Assembly (NCBI RefSeq): GCF_938036805.1
Contig: NZ_CALHWC010000163.1
Coordinates: forward strand, 1 to 10,773
Reading direction: 5' to 3'
Source: an uncultured Streptococcus sp.
GTDB taxonomy: Bacteria > Bacillota > Bacilli > Lactobacillales > Streptococcaceae
DNA: 10,773 bases
Numbering within the stretch: position 1 is the stretch's first letter; the number at the start of each line of letters is the position of its first letter. Position numbers and translations under genes: made by a program. Below the pieces are notes generated by a model. It searched no databases, was not told the DNA's origin, and saw only the letters and a program-made list of their open reading frames with translations. Shown one piece after another: positions 1 to 6,907 of this stretch.

Positions 1-26
1 AAAAAGTAAGAATGTGAAAGGAAATT

Positions 27-1439
27 ATGTCAGAAGAAAGAGTAGAACCAAAACCAATTGATCTTGGTGAGTACAAGTTTGGTTTCCATGACGATGTTGA
101 GCCTGTTCTCTCAACAGGGAAAGGGCTGAATGAAGCGGTTATTCGCGAGCTCTCTGCAGCCAAGGGTGAACCAGAGTGGATGTTGGATTTCCGCCTTAAG
201 TCCTACGAGGTTTTCAAGAAAATGCCGATGCAGACTTGGGGTCCAGATTTGTCAGAAATTAATTTTGATGACTTGATTTATTACCAAAAGGCCTCTGATA
301 AGCCAGCTAGAAGCTGGGATGAAGTGCCTGAGAAGATCAAGGAAACCTTTGAGCGGATTGGGATCCCAGAAGCGGAGCGAGCTTACCTTGCTGGTGCAGC
401 TGCCCAGTATGAGTCCGAAGTGGTCTACCACAATATGAAGGAAGAGTTCCAAAAGCTTGGGATCGTCTTTACGGATACCGACTCAGCTCTTAAGGAATAC
501 CCAGAGCTTTTCAAGCAGTATTTTGCTAAGTTGGTTCCGCCGACAGACAACAAGTTGGCTGCCCTTAACTCTGCAGTTTGGTCTGGTGGTACCTTTATCT
601 ATGTTCCAAAAGGTGTTAAGGTAGACATTCCACTTCAAACCTACTTCCGTATCAACAATGAAAATTCCGGTCAGTTTGAACGGACCTTGATTATCGTTGA
701 TGAAGGAGCAAGTGTCCACTACGTAGAAGGATGTACAGCGCCTACTTATTCAAGTAACAGCTTGCATGCAGCGATTGTTGAAATCTTTGCCCTGGACGGC
801 GCCTATATGCGCTATACGACCATTCAAAACTGGTCAGATAATGTCTACAACCTTGTAACCAAACGAGCGCGGGCTATGAAAGATGCGACGGTTGAGTGGA
901 TTGATGGAAATTTGGGTGCCAAAACAACCATGAAGTACCCATCTGTTTACCTTGATGGAGAAGGGGCGCGTGGAACCATGCTTTCTATCGCCTTTGCCAA
1001 TGCTGGTCAGCACCAGGATACAGGGGCTAAGATGATTCACAATGCGCCACATACTAGCTCATCTATTGTTTCCAAGTCCATTGCCAAGGGCGGAGGTAAG
1101 GTAGACTACCGTGGCCAAGTGACCTTTGCTCGCAATTCTAAGAAATCTGTCAGCCATATCGAATGTGATACCATTATCATGGACGATTTGTCTGCATCAG
1201 ACACCATTCCATTTAATGAAATCCACAACTCACAGGTAGCTTTGGAGCATGAAGCTAAAGTTTCTAAGATTTCAGAGGAGCAGCTCTACTATCTCATGAG
1301 CCGTGGCCTATCTGAATCCGAAGCAACAGAAATGATTGTCATGGGCTTTGTCGAGCCTTTTACCAAAGAACTGCCTATGGAATACGCTGTTGAGCTGAAC
1401 CGCTTGATTAGCTATGAAATGGAAGGATCTGTTGGATAA
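27..1439 (+). CDS. sufB: SufB, Fe-S cluster scaffold subunit of the SUF system
   Basis: SufB works with SufC and SufD in the cytoplasm as the scaffold on which sulfur delivered by SufS/SufU is built into Fe-S clusters. The 470-residue product has the usual Gram-positive SufB length. The beta-helix core signature is clear: NSAVWSGGTFIYVPKGV (181-197), SVHYVEGCTAP (229-239) and the late block SHIECDTIIMDD (376-387), whose Cys380 matches the essential late cysteine of SufB. EHEAKVSKIS (407-416) and the C-terminal GFVEPFTKELPMEYAVELNRLI are also typical. The ATG at 27 follows AAAGGA (17-22) at a normal distance. In frame just upstream, bases 1-9 read Lys-Lys-stop, which may be the end of the preceding suf gene (sufU in known streptococcal operons), but nine bases cannot prove it. 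A terminator follows at once, so sufB is probably the last gene of its operon. Confidence 0.97.
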   Translation: MSEERVEPKPIDLGEYKFGFHDDVEPVLSTGKGLNEAVIRELSAAKGEPEWMLDFRLKSYEVFKKMPMQTWGPDLSEINFDDLIYYQKASDKPARSWDEVPEKIKETFERIGIPEAERAYLAGAAAQYESEVVYHNMKEEFQKLGIVFTDTDSALKEYPELFKQYFAKLVPPTDNKLAALNSAVWSGGTFIYVPKGVKVDIPLQTYFRINNENSGQFERTLIIVDEGASVHYVEGCTAPTYSSNSLHAAIVEIFALDGAYMRYTTIQNWSDNVYNLVTKRARAMKDATVEWIDGNLGAKTTMKYPSVYLDGEGARGTMLSIAFANAGQHQDTGAKMIHNAPHTSSSIVSKSIAKGGGKVDYRGQVTFARNSKKSVSHIECDTIIMDDLSASDTIPFNEIHNSQVALEHEAKVSKISEEQLYYLMSRGLSESEATEMIVMGFVEPFTKELPMEYAVELNRLISYEMEGSVG

Positions 1440-1461
1440 AAAGAGGCGTTGACCTCTTTTT
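1439..1461 (+). terminator. Rho-independent terminator of the suf operon
   Basis: An 8-bp stem AAAAGAGG (1439-1446) and CCTCTTTT (1453-1460) around the loop CGTTGA overlaps the last base of the sufB stop codon and ends in a short T run. It is well placed to end the suf transcript. Confidence 0.8.
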
Positions 1462-1475
1462 AATTGTGAATAAAT

Positions 1476-1491
1476 CTTTGCTTAAGCAAAG
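1476..1491. repeat. 16-bp perfect palindrome, possible back-up terminator
   Basis: CTTTGCTTAAGCAAAG is a perfect palindrome that folds to a 6-bp stem with a TTAA loop, followed by TGTTTAAAA. It may act as a second weak terminator after sufB. The rest of 1492-1594 has no ORF or clear signal except a cre-like half site at 1571-1590. Confidence 0.45.
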
Positions 1492-1594
1492 TGTTTAAAA
1501 GATTTAGAGGACCTGTTAAACAGTAGCGGAATACTCGATTGCTAGTTAACCCTCAAAGAACTTTTTTTGATTACGTTAAACGTTTACAAACTAT

Positions 1595-1630
1595 AGAAAT
1601 ACCGCGAATCAATTGATTCGCGGTATTTCT
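1595..1630. terminator. Bidirectional terminator, 36-bp perfect palindrome
   Basis: The left arm AGAAATACCGCGAATC (1595-1610), centre AATT and exact complementary right arm (1615-1630) form a perfect 36-bp inverted repeat. It begins right after the stop of the leftward dacA-like gene and also faces the rightward sufB transcript. Towards the + strand the arm runs into TTTCTTTTAT. Towards the - strand the U tract is weaker (TTTCTATAGTTTG). The placement between convergent genes fits a shared terminator. Confidence 0.85.
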
Positions 1631-1631
1631 T

Positions 1632-2909
1632 TTATAACTTCTCATTGACGAAGCGGATAAAATCGTTCCACCAGACTTTGAAAATGATAGCTTTTTCAAC
1701 CTTTTTTTCTGTAACCATAGAAATAGAAGTTTTCTTGTTTTCGATGTAGCCCTGGCCGATTGGCTCAGAATCTGTATAAGTGAGGGTACCCACTACACTA
1801 CCTTTTTTCAAGGGTGCCTGCAGCTCCTGTGGACTTGGAGTAAAGGTGACTTTATGTTCAGCCTGATTGGCTATCCGTTCTAGAATTACCAGGTCCTCAC
1901 TAGCAACTGCAGCGACCTTATCCTCTTGGCTGTCTCTAATGGCTACTTGTGAGTTATTATATCGTTCGCCTTTTTTGACCAAGACCGTCGGAGAAAAATT
2001 TTGCGTAACGTAGGTCATTAGGCTAGATGTAACGCCAAAACGGGTATTAGGGTCGTTATCTTCCTGTGCGACCCCTAAAACGACTGTGATCAATCGCATC
2101 CCTTTTTCACTTGTCACACCGACAAATGAAACACCATTCTGCTCAGATCCTCCTGTCTTCAAACCCTTCACTCCTGTCCGAAAACTAGGAGAACCTTCCA
2201 ACATTAAGTTGGGATTTTCTAGTTGGATTCCTGCAAAATTTACATGAGATTTGGAAGTGATGCCAAGTACTTCTGGGTAGTCATCAATCAGATGTGAAGC
2301 AATCACGGCTATATCATAAGCACTGAACTTATTGACAGTCTCTTGTTTTTTCTTGCTTTTAGAATTCTCTGCGGACTCCCCTTCGGTATTGGTAGTTTCT
2401 AGCGAACCATCTAGTAAACGAATATCTGTACCAGTAGCATTTACAATGGTTGCATCAGAAATATTCCATTCCTTGAGTTTGGCTTTCATCATTTTGACAA
2501 AATTTTCTTCACTTCCAGCAACTTGTTCTGCCAGAGCAATGGTGGCGCTGTTGGCGCTTGCTAAAAGAGAAGCATTCAGCAAGTCCTTTACCTTGTAGCG
2601 TCGCGCTTCCAGAGGAAGATTTGCAATAGATGGATTTACTGTCAGATGATAAGCATAATCAGAAATATCAACTTCAGTTTCTAAGCTCAGTTTGCCTTCG
2701 GCAATGGCCTCGTAAACCAGATAAGTAGTCAAAATGTTAGTAATAGCACCGACTTCTAGTGGGCTTGTAGCCTCCTTTTCATAGAGGATTTTCCCTGAGT
2801 TTGCATCGACAGCAATAGCGCTTTTAGCGGCAATTTCATAGTCATCCGCCAGAACGGGCTTGGCAATCAGACCAAAGAATAGCAGTAGGAATACAAAAAG
2901 TTTTTTCAT
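1632..2909 (-). CDS. DacA/PBP3-like D,D-carboxypeptidase homologue lacking the SxxK catalytic residues
   Basis: PBP3 (DacA) of streptococci is a membrane-anchored, class-C-type low-molecular-weight penicillin-binding protein that trims the terminal D-Ala of peptidoglycan pentapeptides. This 425-residue protein has the full layout: signal peptide 1-21 ending LADD, transpeptidase-like domain to about 290, C-terminal beta-rich domain, and an amphipathic anchor (KAIIFKVWWNDFIRFVNEKL, 406-425). SAN (118-120) and KTG (251-253) are present. The first motif, SITK in pneumococcal DacA, is A55-I-T-N58 here: the codons are GCT (complement of 2745-2747) and AAC (complement of 2736-2738). The acylated serine and its lysine are both replaced, so carboxypeptidase activity and beta-lactam acylation are not expected. 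The residue after KTG is Gly rather than Thr. A Ser/Lys/Glu-rich stretch (about 172-194) is longer than I recall for pneumococcal DacA. The frame is intact. The start follows AGGGGA. Being next to sufB matches what I recall of dacA in related streptococci. A true active paralogue elsewhere in the genome is likely. Confidence 0.9.
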   Translation of the reverse strand: MKKLFVFLLLFFGLIAKPVLADDYEIAAKSAIAVDANSGKILYEKEATSPLEVGAITNILTTYLVYEAIAEGKLSLETEVDISDYAYHLTVNPSIANLPLEARRYKVKDLLNASLLASANSATIALAEQVAGSEENFVKMMKAKLKEWNISDATIVNATGTDIRLLDGSLETTNTEGESAENSKSKKKQETVNKFSAYDIAVIASHLIDDYPEVLGITSKSHVNFAGIQLENPNLMLEGSPSFRTGVKGLKTGGSEQNGVSFVGVTSEKGMRLITVVLGVAQEDNDPNTRFGVTSSLMTYVTQNFSPTVLVKKGERYNNSQVAIRDSQEDKVAAVASEDLVILERIANQAEHKVTFTPSPQELQAPLKKGSVVGTLTYTDSEPIGQGYIENKKTSISMVTEKKVEKAIIFKVWWNDFIRFVNEKL

Positions 2910-2937
2910 TTCTTTCCCCTAGATTAGTAATAAATCT

Positions 2938-2946
2938 ATTGTAACA
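2938..2946 (-). promoter_or_regulatory. Extended -10 promoter of the dacA-like gene
   Basis: On the - strand the sequence TGTTACAAT is an extended -10 (TGn plus TACAAT; hexamer 2938-2943) about 29 bases before the ATG at 2909. No good -35 hexamer lies 16-18 bp upstream, which is usual for extended -10 promoters in streptococci. Confidence 0.55.
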
Positions 2947-3130
2947 TAAAAAAGCCGATATTTTTGATAATCCTATTCAAGAATCCTTGTAAAATATTGA
3001 ACAAATTTTTATTTATAAGATTTTCTGCATGTTTATGAAAATATATGAAAATGCATAAAAATTTTCCTATACTTTGTTTCAATAAAAATAAGAAAAATGT
3101 ATAGAATTTTAAAATTTTCTTAAATAAGAC
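2944..3130. other. AT-rich divergent regulatory region between the dacA-like gene and the peptide-binding lipoprotein gene
   Basis: No plausible gene was seen in this divergent spacer. It holds phased repeats with an exact 10-bp period: TATGAAAA at 3034 and 3044, and CATAAAAA at 3054. Several A/T runs follow, including AATTTTCTTAAATAA at 3113-3127, a loose match to the CodY box AATTTTCWGAAAATT (4 mismatches) just upstream of the -35 of the rightward gene. These could be operators or simply intrinsically bent AT-rich promoter DNA. Confidence 0.35.
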
Positions 3131-3158
3131 TTGTTTTTGTCTGGAAATGATGTATAAT
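3131..3158 (+). promoter_or_regulatory. Promoter of the peptide-binding lipoprotein gene
   Basis: A perfect -10 TATAAT (3153-3158) is preceded at 16 bp by TTGTTT (3131-3136). Transcription would start near 3165, giving a short leader of about 24 bases with the ribosome binding site AAGGAG at 3175-3180. Confidence 0.75.
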
Positions 3159-3188
3159 AATACATAATCTAAAGAAGGAGATTTGCTT

Positions 3189-5147
3189 ATGAAAAAATCT
3201 AAATGGTTGGCTATTACTGGTTTGGTTGCAGCATCAGCGCTATTCTTAGCTGCTTGTGGCAAGTCAAGCGCCAGCTCGGCAAAGACATATTCTTATGTCT
3301 ATAATACAGATCCAGATACATTGGATTATGTAAACTCCAATCGCTCCTCTACTTCTGACGTTATTGCCAATTTGGTCGACGGTCTTTTAGAAAATGATCA
3401 ATATGGGAATCTTATCCCTTCATTGGCTGAAGACTGGACTGTGTCCAAAGATGGCCTGACTTATACTTATAAGTTGCGTAAGGACGCTAAATGGTACACA
3501 GCAGAAGGTGAAGAATATGCTGCTGTCAAGGCACAAGACTTTGTAACAGGGCTCAAGCACGCTGCAGATGAAAAATCAGAAGCATTACCAATCGTGCAAA
3601 ACTCTATCAAGGGATTAGATGCTTATATCAAAGGAGAAAGCAATGATTTCTCTACTGTCGGTGTCAAGGCAATCGACGACTATACAGTCCAATACACTCT
3701 GAATCAACCAGAAAGCTACTGGAATTCTAAGACAACGATGGGCATTCTCTTCCCGATTAACGAAGAATTTCTGAAGAAGGAAGGCAAGGACTTTGGTACC
3801 GTGAAACCTTCCGGTATTCTCTACAATGGTCCATATGTATTAAAGTCATTTACTTCTAAGTCTGTTATCGAATATTCTAAAAACCAAAACTATTGGGACA
3901 AGGACAATGTGAAGATCGAAGATGTCAAGTTGACTTACTACGATGGTTCTGACCAAGAGTCGTTGATCCGTAACTTTACTGATGGTGCTTACACACAAGC
4001 TCGTCTCTATCCGACTAGCTCAAACTATGCATCAGTAGAAAAGAAATACAAAGACAACATCATCTTTACTCCACAAAACTCAACTAGCTATTTCTATGCC
4101 TTTAACTTGAATCGTCAGGCTTATAGCCACACTTCTAAGACAGATGCCCAAAAAGCTGCCAGCAAAGAAGCGATTCAAAATAAAGACTTCCGCCAAGCAA
4201 TCAACTTTGCTTTTGACCGTAAATCCTTTGGTGCCCAGATGAATGGTAATGAAGGAGCAACGAAGATCATCAGAAGCTTGCTTGTCCCTCCTAGTTTTGT
4301 GCAAGTAGATGGCAAGGACTTCTCAGATGTCGTTGAATCACAGTTGGCTTCTTATGGGGATGAATGGCAAGGTGTCAAATTAGCTGATGCCCAAGACAGC
4401 ATTTACAACCCAGATAAGGCCAAGGCAGAATTTGCTAAAGCAAAAGAAGCTTTACAAGCGCAGGGAGTTGAATTCCCAATTCATCTAGATGTACCAGTTG
4501 ACCAAACTGATAAAATCATGGTACAACGGACCAACTCTTTCAAACAATCTGTTGAGGCAGCTCTAGGCCAAGAAAACGTTGTGATTGACGTGCACCAAAT
4601 GTCATCAGACGATTTTGATAACTCTACTTACTTCGCAGAAACAGCTGCCCAAAAGGACTATGACCTCAATATGTCTGGTTGGTCAGCAGACTACCAAGAC
4701 CCAGTGACTTATCTGAATATCTTTAACCCAGAGACAGGGGATATCTTGGACAATATTGGTCTGACAAAAGGCCAAAACCAAGACCTTGCTTCCAAGGTTG
4801 GTTTAACGGACTACAAAGCGCTTTTGGATCAGGCAGATGCAGAAAAGCAAGATACCAATGCTCGCTATACGAAGTATGCAGCAGCGCAGGCTTGGTTAAC
4901 AGATAGTTCTATTGTGATCCCGTCTATTTCTGCAGGTGCTTCACCAACGGTTCAAAAGGTCGTACCATTTACCAAAGCCTACTCTTATGTAGGTATCAAG
5001 GGTGATAGCTATGTATTTAAGGGAATGGAGCTTCAAGATAAGGTTCTGACAGTAGCTGATTATCAAAAGGCTTTGAAAAAATGGGAAAAAGAAAAAGAAG
5101 AATCAAATAAAAAAGCTCAAGAAGAGTTAGTAAGTCACGTTAAGTAA
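3189..5147 (+). CDS. Peptide ABC transporter substrate-binding lipoprotein (OppA/AliA/AliB/Hpp type)
   Basis: Family SBP_bac_5 lipoproteins sit on the outer face of the membrane and hand oligopeptides to the OppBCDF permease. The 652-residue protein has a lipoprotein signal peptide with lipobox L-A-A-C (Cys23) followed by a Ser/Ala-rich tether. The family hallmark near the mature N terminus reads YVYNTDPDTLDY, then LVDGLLENDQYGNLIPSLAEDW and the later GWSADYQDPVTYLNIF. A Lys/Glu-rich C-terminal tail, as in AliA/AliB, ends the protein. ATG 3189 is chosen because GGAG (3177-3180) lies 8 bases before it; a TTG at 3183 is too close to the site. No permease or ATPase gene is adjacent, and the gene has its own promoter and terminator, so it is probably an orphan receptor sharing a transporter coded elsewhere. 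Comparable streptococcal paralogues sense small peptides as well as feed the cell. Its specificity cannot be read from sequence. Confidence 0.95.
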   Translation: MKKSKWLAITGLVAASALFLAACGKSSASSAKTYSYVYNTDPDTLDYVNSNRSSTSDVIANLVDGLLENDQYGNLIPSLAEDWTVSKDGLTYTYKLRKDAKWYTAEGEEYAAVKAQDFVTGLKHAADEKSEALPIVQNSIKGLDAYIKGESNDFSTVGVKAIDDYTVQYTLNQPESYWNSKTTMGILFPINEEFLKKEGKDFGTVKPSGILYNGPYVLKSFTSKSVIEYSKNQNYWDKDNVKIEDVKLTYYDGSDQESLIRNFTDGAYTQARLYPTSSNYASVEKKYKDNIIFTPQNSTSYFYAFNLNRQAYSHTSKTDAQKAASKEAIQNKDFRQAINFAFDRKSFGAQMNGNEGATKIIRSLLVPPSFVQVDGKDFSDVVESQLASYGDEWQGVKLADAQDSIYNPDKAKAEFAKAKEALQAQGVEFPIHLDVPVDQTDKIMVQRTNSFKQSVEAALGQENVVIDVHQMSSDDFDNSTYFAETAAQKDYDLNMSGWSADYQDPVTYLNIFNPETGDILDNIGLTKGQNQDLASKVGLTDYKALLDQADAEKQDTNARYTKYAAAQAWLTDSSIVIPSISAGASPTVQKVVPFTKAYSYVGIKGDSYVFKGMELQDKVLTVADYQKALKKWEKEKEESNKKAQEELVSHVK

Positions 5148-5153
5148 AAGAAA

Positions 5154-5190
5154 AGAGGCTGGGACAAAAGTCCTAGCCTCTCAATTGTCT
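5154..5190 (+). terminator. First hairpin after the lipoprotein gene, probable terminator
   Basis: A 12-bp stem (5154-5165 with 5170-5181, one G-U pair) closes an AAAA loop and is followed by CAATTGTCTTT. It is the left part of the repeat element. Confidence 0.6.
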
Positions 5191-5277
5191 TTGGATTGTC
5201 GAGCAAGACGCAGTGGTTGAGTGGGCTCTACTAGGCTGATTTCATCAGCTTTTACAGCCCTACTCAACTGTGCGGAG

Positions 5278-5333
5278 GTGGGACGACGAAATCGAATTCT
5301 AACGAATGACCGATTTCTGTCCCACTCTCTTTT
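5278..5333 (+). terminator. Second hairpin of the repeat, probable terminator
   Basis: GTGGGAC (5278-5284) pairs with GTCCCAC (5319-5325) and GAAATCG (5288-5294) with CGATTTC (5311-5317). The tail TCTCTTTT favours rightward termination. Confidence 0.6.
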
Positions 5334-5400
5334 AAAGTAGAAAATCCTATATTTCGTTTATTTTTTTGAACTGTTGGATTTCTCCTCAAGTAGAATAAGA

Positions 5401-5426
5401 AAAGGTCCGATTTGTTTCGGACCTTT
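5401..5426 (-). terminator. Rho-independent terminator of serS
   Basis: A perfect 10-bp stem AAAGGTCCGA (5401-5410) and TCGGACCTTT (5417-5426) with a 6-base loop lies 6 bases past the serS stop. On the - strand it is followed by TCTTATTCT. Confidence 0.85.
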
Positions 5427-5432
5427 CATTGC

Positions 5433-6710
5433 TTATTTTGGTGCGATGACTTCCAAGCCGCCCATGTAAGGACGTAGGACTTCAGGAATGGTCACAGAAC
5501 CATCTTCATTTTGGTAATTTTCCAAGATAGCAGCGACTGTGCGTCCGACAGCCAGTCCAGACCCGTTGAGAGTGTGGAGGAGTTTGACCTTGCCATCTGC
5601 TTCGTCACGGTAGCGGATTTGGGCTCGACGAGCCTGGAAATCTTCTGTGTTAGAGCAACTAGAGATTTCACGGTAAGTGTTCTGAGCAGGAATCCAAACT
5701 TCCAAGTCGTAGGTTTTAGCAGCAGAGAAGCCCATGTCACCAGTAGAAAGAGCAACGACACGGTAAGGTAGATTGAGCTTTTGCAGGATGTTTTCTGCAT
5801 TGGCAGTCATCTTTTCCAGCTCTTCATAAGATTCTTCTGGCTTGGCAAATTTTACCATTTCGACTTTGTGGAATTGGTGCAGACGAATCAGACCGCGCGT
5901 GTCACGACCAGCAGAACCAGCTTCAGAGCGGAAAGATGGGCTCATAGCTGTGAAGTAGATTGGCAAGTCTTTGCCATCTAGAATTTCATCGCGATAGTAG
6001 TTGGTCAGTGGAACTTCAGCAGTTGGAATGAGCACGAAGTTGGTATCGCTTAGCTCAAAGGTATCTTCTTTGAACTTAGGATATTGTCCAGTACCAAACA
6101 TAGAGTCATGGTTGACCATATAGGGAGTGATGACTTCTGTATAGCCTTCTTTGCCATGCTCATCCAGCATGAAGTTGTAGATAGCGCGCTCTAGTCTAGC
6201 TCCCAAGCCCTTGTAGAAGAGGAAGCGGGCTCCAGTGACTTTTGCACCACGCTCCCAGTCCAGGATATCCAAGTCTTCACCTAGATCCCAGTGAGCCTTA
6301 GCTTCAAAGTCAAATTGGCGAGGTGTACCCCAGCGGCGGACTTCTACATTGTCATCCTCGTCTGCCCCGACTGGCACGCTATCGTGCGGAATGTTCGGCA
6401 GGGTTGTAGTGAATTCAGTCAGTTTAGCATCCAAATCAGCCAAAGTGGCATCCAAGTCCTTGACTTGGGCAGATAGTTTTTGCATGGCTGCAATCTTGTC
6501 ATCTGCATTTTCTTTGTTGCGCTTGGCTTGGGCAATCTCTGCAGAAACAGTGTTGCGTTCTGCTTTGAGATTTTCGACTTTCACCAACAAATCACGTCGT
6601 TGCTCATCGATTTCCTTCATTTGATTGAGCACATCAGCTGCTACGCCACGGGTAGCTAATTTCTCTGCGACAGTATCAAAGTCTGTCCGAATACGTTTTA
6701 AATCTAACAT
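5433..6710 (-). CDS. serS: Seryl-tRNA synthetase
   Basis: A cytoplasmic class II synthetase that charges tRNA-Ser (and tRNA-Sec where present) with serine. At 425 residues it has the standard bacterial length. The N-terminal coiled-coil arm that grips the long variable arm of tRNA-Ser spans about 30-105 (heptad-like KVENLKAERN, then LDATLADLDAKLTEF). The catalytic domain shows the serine-binding TAE (230-232), motif 2 FRSEAGSAGRDTRGLIR (260-276), SCSNTEDFQARR (351-362) and motif 3 GSGLAVGRTVAAILENYQ (383-400). The ATG at 6710 has GGAGG (6715-6719) four bases upstream. It is a single-gene unit controlled by its own T-box leader and closed by its own terminator, though manO transcripts may read into it. 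Confidence 0.98.
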   Translation of the reverse strand: MLDLKRIRTDFDTVAEKLATRGVAADVLNQMKEIDEQRRDLLVKVENLKAERNTVSAEIAQAKRNKENADDKIAAMQKLSAQVKDLDATLADLDAKLTEFTTTLPNIPHDSVPVGADEDDNVEVRRWGTPRQFDFEAKAHWDLGEDLDILDWERGAKVTGARFLFYKGLGARLERAIYNFMLDEHGKEGYTEVITPYMVNHDSMFGTGQYPKFKEDTFELSDTNFVLIPTAEVPLTNYYRDEILDGKDLPIYFTAMSPSFRSEAGSAGRDTRGLIRLHQFHKVEMVKFAKPEESYEELEKMTANAENILQKLNLPYRVVALSTGDMGFSAAKTYDLEVWIPAQNTYREISSCSNTEDFQARRAQIRYRDEADGKVKLLHTLNGSGLAVGRTVAAILENYQNEDGSVTIPEVLRPYMGGLEVIAPK

Positions 6711-6901
6711 AAGACCTCCAAAAATAAAAGCACACCGAGGAAACTGTTGGAGCGGCTAGGCCGCGGTTCCATCCAACTTCACAGGTGTGCACTTGATTAT
6801 GTATGTAGTTGTATTGCAACGGTAGAATTTCACACTAGACTCCTATCTGCTCGCAGCACCCGCAGACTTTCTGAAAGAAGCGATAGTCTTACTTATCCGT
6901 T
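6711..6901 (-). ncRNA. T-box riboswitch leader of serS, serine specifier UCU
   Basis: T-box leaders bind uncharged tRNA and open the terminator before a synthetase gene. On the - strand the leader has AGTA (6890-6893), a CTATC/GATAG stem (6882-6886 with 6843-6847), a distal GGGTG loop, and then GAG followed by UCU (6837-6839) and a purine. This places a serine codon in the specifier position and agrees with the downstream gene. The T-box core GGATGGAACCGCGG is at 6761-6774. The competing terminator pairs GCACACC with GGTGTGC (6784-6790 with 6730-6736) and encloses a GTTGGA/TCCAAC arm, followed by a U-rich run. The core reads GGATGGAACC rather than the usual GGGTGGAACC. Confidence 0.9.
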
Positions 6902-6907
6902 TCCTAG

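Larger units (their letters stand above)
5151..5333. repeat. Structured intergenic repeat, MITE-like, with GGGACA terminal inverted repeats
   Basis: The element is 183 bp with imperfect terminal inverted repeats: AAAAGAGGCTGGGACA on the left (5151-5166), and on the right the complement of a segment ending at 5333, which reads AAAAGAGAGTGGGACA. AAAG flanks both ends (5147-5150, 5334-5337), a possible 4-bp target duplication. Inside are nested hairpins: 5154-5181, a long arm around 5210-5274 pairing CGCA/TTGAGT with ACTCAA/TGCG and capped by GCTGATTTCATCAGC, and 5278-5325. It has no meaningful ORF. I recall GGGACA-type intergenic elements of this look in several streptococci, but I cannot assign a published name. 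It starts three bases after a stop codon, so it probably serves as that gene's terminator. Confidence 0.7.

Noticed and set aside
1..9. In-frame Lys-Lys-stop at the left edge as the end of sufU
   Set aside because: Nine bases are too few to call a gene; noted only as consistent with the usual suf order.
3183..3188. TTG at 3183 as the start of the peptide-binding lipoprotein
   Set aside because: It lies only two bases after GGAG; the ATG at 3189 has correct spacing and gives a normal signal peptide.
2936..3262. Leftward reading frame of 108 codons across the dacA/lipoprotein spacer
   Set aside because: It overlaps the start of the real rightward gene and consists of AT-rich Phe/Leu/Ile/Lys runs with no family resemblance.
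5151..5333. CRISPR-like or RNA-gene reading of the repeat region
   Set aside because: There is no spacer-repeat periodicity; the inverted-repeat layout fits a single structured element.
5511..6624. Several rightward frames opposite serS
   Set aside because: They are complementary-strand shadows of a fully conserved synthetase gene.
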